A stretch of DNA of 42,574 nt. Source: Chara braunii. Taxonomy: Eukaryota > Streptophyta > Charophyceae > Charales > Characeae. The position numbers and the translations under genes were made by a program. Below the pieces are notes generated by a model, which did no database searches, had not been told where the DNA came from, and saw only the letters and a list, made by a program, of their open reading frames with translations. The DNA lies in contig BFEA01000168.1 in assembly GCA_003427395.1 (NCBI GenBank), positions 2,401,376-2,443,949 of the forward strand. Reading direction: 5' to 3'. Of this stretch, positions 38,127 through 42,574 are shown piece after piece; the stretch's first letter is position 1; the number at the start of each line of letters is the position of its first letter.

Positions 38127-40952
38127 ATGGACGCTGTCAATCACGCCGCTCTGGATCTACTGCAGGAGAACATCAACCCTCCTTCGAATAAGACGAAGCG
38201 CCGAATCCGGGCGGTAATTCTACTCGAGGGTGGGGAGAGTATTCTGGGGTGGTTGGCTCTCTCTACGTACGGTATTATCCTTGCATCTCAGTCTGGTATG
38301 TGGCTCCGGATCGGGATCCTCCGGGTCGCGATGGCCATTTTTCTAGTCGAGGCGGCGGTGAAGGTAACGCGAAAGTTCATCGAGGATTACTACGTGAGAG
38401 ACGTTCCCTGCTCGTTGATGATGCTACAGCTTGCGCAGGGCAAAGCGCACTACGGGTACCTGCGCGCCGCTGGCGCGCTTCGACTGGGGGGGACGCTCGC
38501 GCAGCTGACGCTGTCCATCTTGCTGGTGTACCTGGTCCATACGCAAGGGAAGAGGGGGGGGGAGGCAAAGGCGGGGGTTCGGAGACTGGAACAGCTGATA
38601 CATTTCGCGTACGCCGCGGTTTTCGCGCAGATCCTTCTCTCCTGTGTCATTTTCATCATTACCCCTTTCTCGATCTTTTACTACTCTGTTACCCTGCCGT
38701 TGAAGAGAATGGTGGCGGCAAGGCGGCAGCGCGTGCGCGTTCTCCCCTTGAGAGCCGGCGCAGGGGGAGTTGCCCCCGTGCCCGCTTCTCCGCCCAGCCC
38801 GGCCCCTGCGCCCGGTCCTCCTGCCACCGCACCCCCGCCCCGCTCCCCCCCTTCCCCCCCCGCCGTCTCCGCCAGCGGGGGAGGAGCAGCAGCGGAGACT
38901 CTGACGGGGGAAGGGGAAGGAATGCAGAGGGCGGGAGAAGCCGCAGCCTCAGGAGGGGAGGCAGCGGCAGAAGCGTCAGCCGAAGGCCGCGCCGGCGGGG
39001 AAGGAGGAAGCGGAGGAGGAGGAGCGGGAGGAGAAAGCAATCAAGCGGACGGGGAGAATGCGCAGCAGGCTCAGAATCCGATCCACCCACCTCCTCCTCC
39101 TCCTCCTCCTCCTCCTCCTCGATGCCCGGAAGCTGACGAGGAGGAACGAGCGCTGAGAGAAGTACCAGCACTCGTCTGGTATTTCCACTGCCATCGCCAT
39201 CCTAAACTTCTTCCTGTGTGCGCTTTCCGCAGAGAGGACTGCAACTGTGGTCTGCCTGGCCATTGGTTCCTGAGCTTGAGAGAGCTCATTGCCATTGCTC
39301 TGTCCCGCAATGTTGATGAGGGAGTGAGCGCAGCCGTTTATCAGGAGATGGCCTTGGATGCTCTCGGCCGCGTTGTCCAGTCTGCTGATCCCTTCGCCTG
39401 CGAGTTAATCGTTGATGCCGATCGAGGTGGATTCGACCGGATAGTGAATGTGATCACCGATCACGCGTCTCTGCCATGCCGAGAGCGCGCCGTCTTGATT
39501 GTCTGGCAATTAACGAATATGAGTAGGTTGGCGGACATGGCGGAGGAGAATGGGCAGAGGATGTACGACCCGCTCAGGAACGTTACCTCCTCTCCGCGGC
39601 TGGCTAAGGCCGGGCTCGTTCTGCTCGACGCGGCGGTGCGCAAATCCTCTCCGCTCATGCAGGAGAAGGCCGTCGGCGCGCTTTGGCGCCTGTGTCGCAA
39701 TCACCGCATGGTGGCGGAGTGTCTCTTCTCCGGAGTGGAGGGGAAAGCTCGAATCGAAGAGTTGGTTGAGCTGGCGACCAACGGACCGACTGGAAGAACG
39801 TGTCTCGATACGTTGTATCTTCTCAGTCGGTTGATGGCGGATTGCGCGGCGCCGTACGCGCATTACACGCGCTTGCGCGAGATTCGAGATTACCGAGGGT
39901 TGTTGGTGGGGGCGATCGCGCGGGAGGGGCGGCGTCGGGAGCCCGTCCGCGGCATCGAGGGCTACCGCGGTCCTCAGCGATTCTGGGTGCCCCCCGCGCG
40001 CGCGGCCTTCCGCGAGTCCCGCGCGCTCCCGCGGCTGATCGGACTTGCGCTCTCCCACGCCAGCTCCACCGACGGCAAAGAGCTCATCGCCGTCATCCTG
40101 CAGTGTTATTACGAGCTGGGAGCGGCCAATCTCTTCCCCTTCGAGGCCAAAGAGTTGGCGCGCATCTTACAGGTCCGCTACTACACCACTGCGCCCGAGC
40201 TCCTCTACACCGCCATGCTCACCAGCGATCTCCTCTTGTCCTACCTAGATCAACCTAACACCTCCACCACCGTAGACTTCCTTCCGAGACTCATCGAACA
40301 GGACGACAGCACGTTGTTCCTGCATCTGCTGCGCCTGGAGCTCGAGCAGTGGATGGGACCGCACTTCGCGCTGCGCCTGGGCATCGAGCGCATCGCCGCC
40401 AGCTCCTCTTGGCGCCAATTCACCGCTCCGCTCAGTCGCCCGCCGACTGTGCGGCACCTCTTCCGCTGCCCCGCGCGCTTGATGGCCTACCTCCTTGCCA
40501 CGTGTTTCGATCTGCTGACCGTGGAGATCGACGAGGTGGTCCTCGACGACCAATCAACGACGCGCGCCATCCAGATTGACGTCAACACAATAGACGAGGG
40601 GCCTGTGGCCGGAATGACCGTCGCGGCATTCTGGTTAGCTGCGCTTCTCCATCGCGGAGAGACGTCGAGGACCAAAACCTACGCCTGCACGGCCCTCACC
40701 CGCTTGGCCCAATACGATCGACAGAGGCTGCGCCCCTCTGTCGTGGAAGGCTTGGGATTCATGCAGAGAGAGAACGAGATCAATGTAGAGGGAATAGAAG
40801 ATGCGCCCGAGTTTCTGGTCCTTCAACACGAGCTTCAAGACATTCTTCCCAATCTCGCCGGATTGCCCGCATCGACGACGGAGCAGCAGGAGATCCCGAT
40901 CATCCAAGCCTTGTCGGAAGTCGGGACGAGCGATGCAACGAGTGTTGCGTGA
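38127..40952 (+). CDS. Unrecognised membrane-anchored, proline-rich, armadillo-like protein, 941 codons
   Basis: One intronless frame from ATG to TGA (40950-40952). Four hydrophobic stretches lie near residues 38-54, 61-80, 118-137 and 159-189, so the N-terminal fifth is probably membrane-embedded. Residues 211-331 are low complexity (Pro/Ala, Gly/Glu, then 11 prolines from a CCT repeat at 39090-39122), likely a flexible tether. Residues 351-380 contain a Cys/His cluster (H354, C355, H356, H358, C365, C372, C374, H379) that could bind metal. Residues 385-930 are a long run of Leu/Ala-rich helices, with phrases such as RERAVLIVWQLTN and MQEKAVGALWRLCRNHRMV typical of ARM/HEAT folds. Function is not known; a membrane scaffold is the plain guess. 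G/C-rich, unlike the flanks. Long ORFs overlapping it in other frames are shadows. Confidence 0.85.
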   Translation: MDAVNHAALDLLQENINPPSNKTKRRIRAVILLEGGESILGWLALSTYGIILASQSGMWLRIGILRVAMAIFLVEAAVKVTRKFIEDYYVRDVPCSLMMLQLAQGKAHYGYLRAAGALRLGGTLAQLTLSILLVYLVHTQGKRGGEAKAGVRRLEQLIHFAYAAVFAQILLSCVIFIITPFSIFYYSVTLPLKRMVAARRQRVRVLPLRAGAGGVAPVPASPPSPAPAPGPPATAPPPRSPPSPPAVSASGGGAAAETLTGEGEGMQRAGEAAASGGEAAAEASAEGRAGGEGGSGGGGAGGESNQADGENAQQAQNPIHPPPPPPPPPPPRCPEADEEERALREVPALVWYFHCHRHPKLLPVCAFRREDCNCGLPGHWFLSLRELIAIALSRNVDEGVSAAVYQEMALDALGRVVQSADPFACELIVDADRGGFDRIVNVITDHASLPCRERAVLIVWQLTNMSRLADMAEENGQRMYDPLRNVTSSPRLAKAGLVLLDAAVRKSSPLMQEKAVGALWRLCRNHRMVAECLFSGVEGKARIEELVELATNGPTGRTCLDTLYLLSRLMADCAAPYAHYTRLREIRDYRGLLVGAIAREGRRREPVRGIEGYRGPQRFWVPPARAAFRESRALPRLIGLALSHASSTDGKELIAVILQCYYELGAANLFPFEAKELARILQVRYYTTAPELLYTAMLTSDLLLSYLDQPNTSTTVDFLPRLIEQDDSTLFLHLLRLELEQWMGPHFALRLGIERIAASSSWRQFTAPLSRPPTVRHLFRCPARLMAYLLATCFDLLTVEIDEVVLDDQSTTRAIQIDVNTIDEGPVAGMTVAAFWLAALLHRGETSRTKTYACTALTRLAQYDRQRLRPSVVEGLGFMQRENEINVEGIEDAPEFLVLQHELQDILPNLAGLPASTTEQQEIPIIQALSEVGTSDATSVA

Positions 40953-41015
40953 GTGGTAACGATCAGATGATCATATACTACTAGTAATATGAGAGCATAC
41001 TTCGCCTTCCGTCTT

Positions 41016-41106
41016 TCCCCGAACACAACGCACCCTCATTTTGGCTGTATCTGGCCGAAAATATAGCTCGTATACATTCATTTTTAGGGTGCGTTATGTT
41101 CGGGGA
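41016..41106. mobile_element. Minute TIR element, 91 bp, TSD CTT
   Basis: TCCCCGAACACAACGCACCC and GGGTGCGTTATGTTCGGGGA are about 21-bp inverted repeats with one mismatch, flanked by CTT at 41013-41015 and 41107-41109. The duplicated flank at 41439-41470 lacks it (an empty site). Not related by sequence to the GGGCCTCGCC family. Confidence 0.75.
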
Positions 41107-41264
41107 CTTCTTTTCATCAACTCACCTCTCCTGGACGTGATTGCGCTCAGATGCATCCAGCTCCGACTCTAATTGCGGTCAGATACATGCAGAGAGAGAT
41201 CGAGATCAATGTAGATGCAATATAGAGGAGATGCACCCAAGTGTCTGGTACTTCAACAGTAACT

Positions 41265-41265
<1 letters not shown>

Positions 41266-41297
<32 letters not shown>
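41266..41297. repeat. (GA)n microsatellite
   Basis: About 16 GA units inside the decayed duplicate of the gene end. Confidence 0.95.
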
Positions 41298-41299
<2 letters not shown>

Positions 41300-41580
41300 T
41301 TCCCATCTTGTTGGAGTGCCCTCATCGACGGAGCAGCAGATTGCCAGATCCCGATCATTCAAGTCTTGTGATCGGAAGTCGGGACGAGCGGCGGAACGAG
41401 TGCTGCGTGAGTGGTAATGATCATATAATATGAGGGAATACTTCGCCTATGACTGCTTTTCATCAACTAAGCTCTCCTGGACGTGATTGCGGTCAGATGC
41501 ATCCAGCAGCAGATCGCGACCATCGAAGTCTTTTCGGAAGTCGGGACGAAGGCCGGAACGAGTGCTGCGTGAGTAGAAGA

Positions 41581-41832
41581 GCGAAGCCCATAACCTCAAT
41601 GCAGTCTCTTTTCTGATTTTTTAATTATACGTTAATTAATAATTACTGTTTCATGTAGTTATTAATTAACTAATTAATTAATTAGTTTTTTTTTTTTTTT
41701 TTCCGCATCTGGGGGTGTCGACGTAACGAAATGCAGTCGCCGATTCGTGGAATTTTATCTTAACAGAAAAAAAAAATAACGAAATGCAGCCGCCGATCGG
41801 TGGAAATCTCTAAAACGAAAATAAAGCAGTTT

Positions 41833-41865
<33 letters not shown>

Positions 41866-42320
41866 AGCCGTCGATTTGTGGAGCTCTCTACATACGAATC
41901 TGCTGACTGCAATGGCGTCCAGATGTCTATAGACGAATCTGACCACAATCACGTCCAGAAGCAGAACCAATCACGTTCAGAAGTCTATAGATGTATCTGG
42001 CTGCAATCTTGGAGTGTCGACAACAATGTGCACATCAGACATGGTGTTATCAGCACATCACGTCAGGAGAAGTCCTTTTTTTTTTCTTTTTTTTTTTTTG
42101 AGCTTGTATATTATATAGATGAGGTGTGTTATGGTGAAAGAAAGAGAGAGGAGGTATACGTACGTTTGACGAATGTATTGAAGACGGTTTTGAGGTCGGA
42201 TACATTAGCGTAATCATTAATTATGTCTGCGAAGTCGTTCTAGTCATCGTGGTATCGACGGCTGTCCGCCGGCCCAGAGTTAAAGAGTTTGTAAAGCCGA
42301 TCACCGATGCTACGAGTTCC
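41581..42320. other. Intergenic, short repeated words, no gene
   Basis: TAACGAAATGCAGTCGCCGA (41725) and TAACGAAATGCAGCCGCCGA (41777) are local duplicates, with a third partial copy near 41866. T and A runs lie at 41685-41702, 41838-41864 and 42075-42100. ATCTGACCACAATCACGTCC (41937) is the inverse of the CTGGACGTGATTGCGGTCAG word beside the gene-end copies. Confidence 0.5.
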
Positions 42321-42445
42321 AAACCGGTATTTATGTTTCGAGTTCCATGTTTCGACCGGTGTTTCTGTTTCCAAATTATCACATAGTACCGGCATTTCTG
42401 TTTCCAAAGTATTACATAGTACCGGTATTTCTGTAATCCCTCTTA
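42321..42445. repeat. Short tandem repeat, ACCGGTATTTCTGTTTCC
   Basis: Three to four loose copies spaced about 35-44 bp, joined by ATCACATAGT or ATTACATAGT. Confidence 0.75.
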
Positions 42446-42498
42446 GACTATTGTTCGTGGGTCGATTGCGAGATTCTCTGAAACAAACAACATTCAAG

Positions 42499-42574
<76 letters not shown>
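42499..42574. repeat. (CT)n microsatellite running off the window end
   Basis: At least 75 bp of CT repeats. Contig ends often fall in such tracts. Confidence 0.95.

Larger units (their letters stand above)
40953..41580 (+). pseudogene. Decayed tandem copies of the gene's 3' end
   Basis: Gene segment 40761-40960 (ATGCAGAGAGAGAACGAGAT to GTTGCGTGAGTGG) is repeated at 41188-41415 with stops and an inserted GA run, and in short form at 41505-41575. The downstream flank (ACTTCGCCT, CTTTTCATCAACT, CTCTCCTGGACGTGATTG, CAGATGCATCCAG) is also repeated at 40997-41160 and 41439-41503. All copies keep GCGTGAGT. Neither extra copy has an open frame of useful length. Confidence 0.8.

Noticed and set aside
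38249-39136. 295-codon ORF overlapping the large gene in another frame
   Set aside because: It arises from the G/C-rich low-complexity part of the real gene (Arg/Ser-rich translation) and shows no domain.
39510-40058. 182-codon minus-strand ORF inside the large gene
   Set aside because: Antisense shadow of a G/C-rich coding region; no domain, promoter or similarity seen.
41878-42213. 111-codon ORF after the large gene
   Set aside because: Contains simple-sequence translation (poly-Phe) and repeated words; no domain.

Overview
The window looks like nuclear DNA of a plant-lineage eukaryote, and a charophyte alga such as Chara braunii fits best. This is inference: there is no rRNA, intact tRNA or housekeeping gene to anchor it. 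The support is L1-type and Ty3-like retroelements with plant-style features (a primer site matching initiator tRNA-Met), very long microsatellites, G/C-rich unspliced reading frames, and dense small inverted-repeat transposons. True genes are few. The only long, well supported one is a single-exon 941-codon gene (38127-40952). It would encode a membrane-anchored, proline-rich, armadillo-like protein that I do not recognise. A 338-codon acidic/arginine-serine ORF (2729-3745) and a 129-codon ORF (6426-6815) are weaker candidates.

Layout. 1-1530: a ~171-bp tandem array and an A-rich dispersed repeat that recurs at 20033-20800. 2300-4235: the 338-codon ORF and a decayed coding stretch. 5490-6815, 17443-18610 and (inverted) 25007-26690: three diverged copies of one LTR-like unit with a TATA box. 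Each carries a short peptide-coding block whose copies differ mostly at third codon positions. The third copy lies directly upstream, on the minus strand, of a tRNA-Met-type primer binding site and a broken gag-protease region (22833-24795), so the unit is probably an LTR. 7345-17270 is a heap of nested TIR elements (termini like GGGCCTCGCCACACCAC, 3-bp target duplications), with an L1-type LINE fragment (10951-14223) inside them. 18600-22830 is microsatellites, hairpins and A/T-rich DNA. 26690-37830 is mostly simple repeats, degenerate minisatellites, more TIR elements, tRNA-like repeats and the poly(A) end of a LINE. 38127-41600 is the large gene plus decayed duplicates of its 3' end.

Assembly quality matters here. 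A 38-bp sequence at 14224-14261 is exactly two head-to-head Tn5/Nextera mosaic ends, i.e. a mate-pair junction adapter left in the assembly. It is followed by 1,135 bp (14265-15399) that repeats 8993-10127 at a constant offset with no difference seen, and then by an N and a poly-T run. The order of sequence between about 8940 and 15430 should not be trusted. Further Ns are at 19043 and 29998-30023.

The most interesting biology is (i) the family of short TIR elements with 3-bp target duplications, including insertions proven by empty sites within this same window and two- and three-level nests; (ii) the conserved peptide inside the LTR-like unit; and (iii) the unrecognised 941-residue protein, whose 3' end was duplicated twice downstream.
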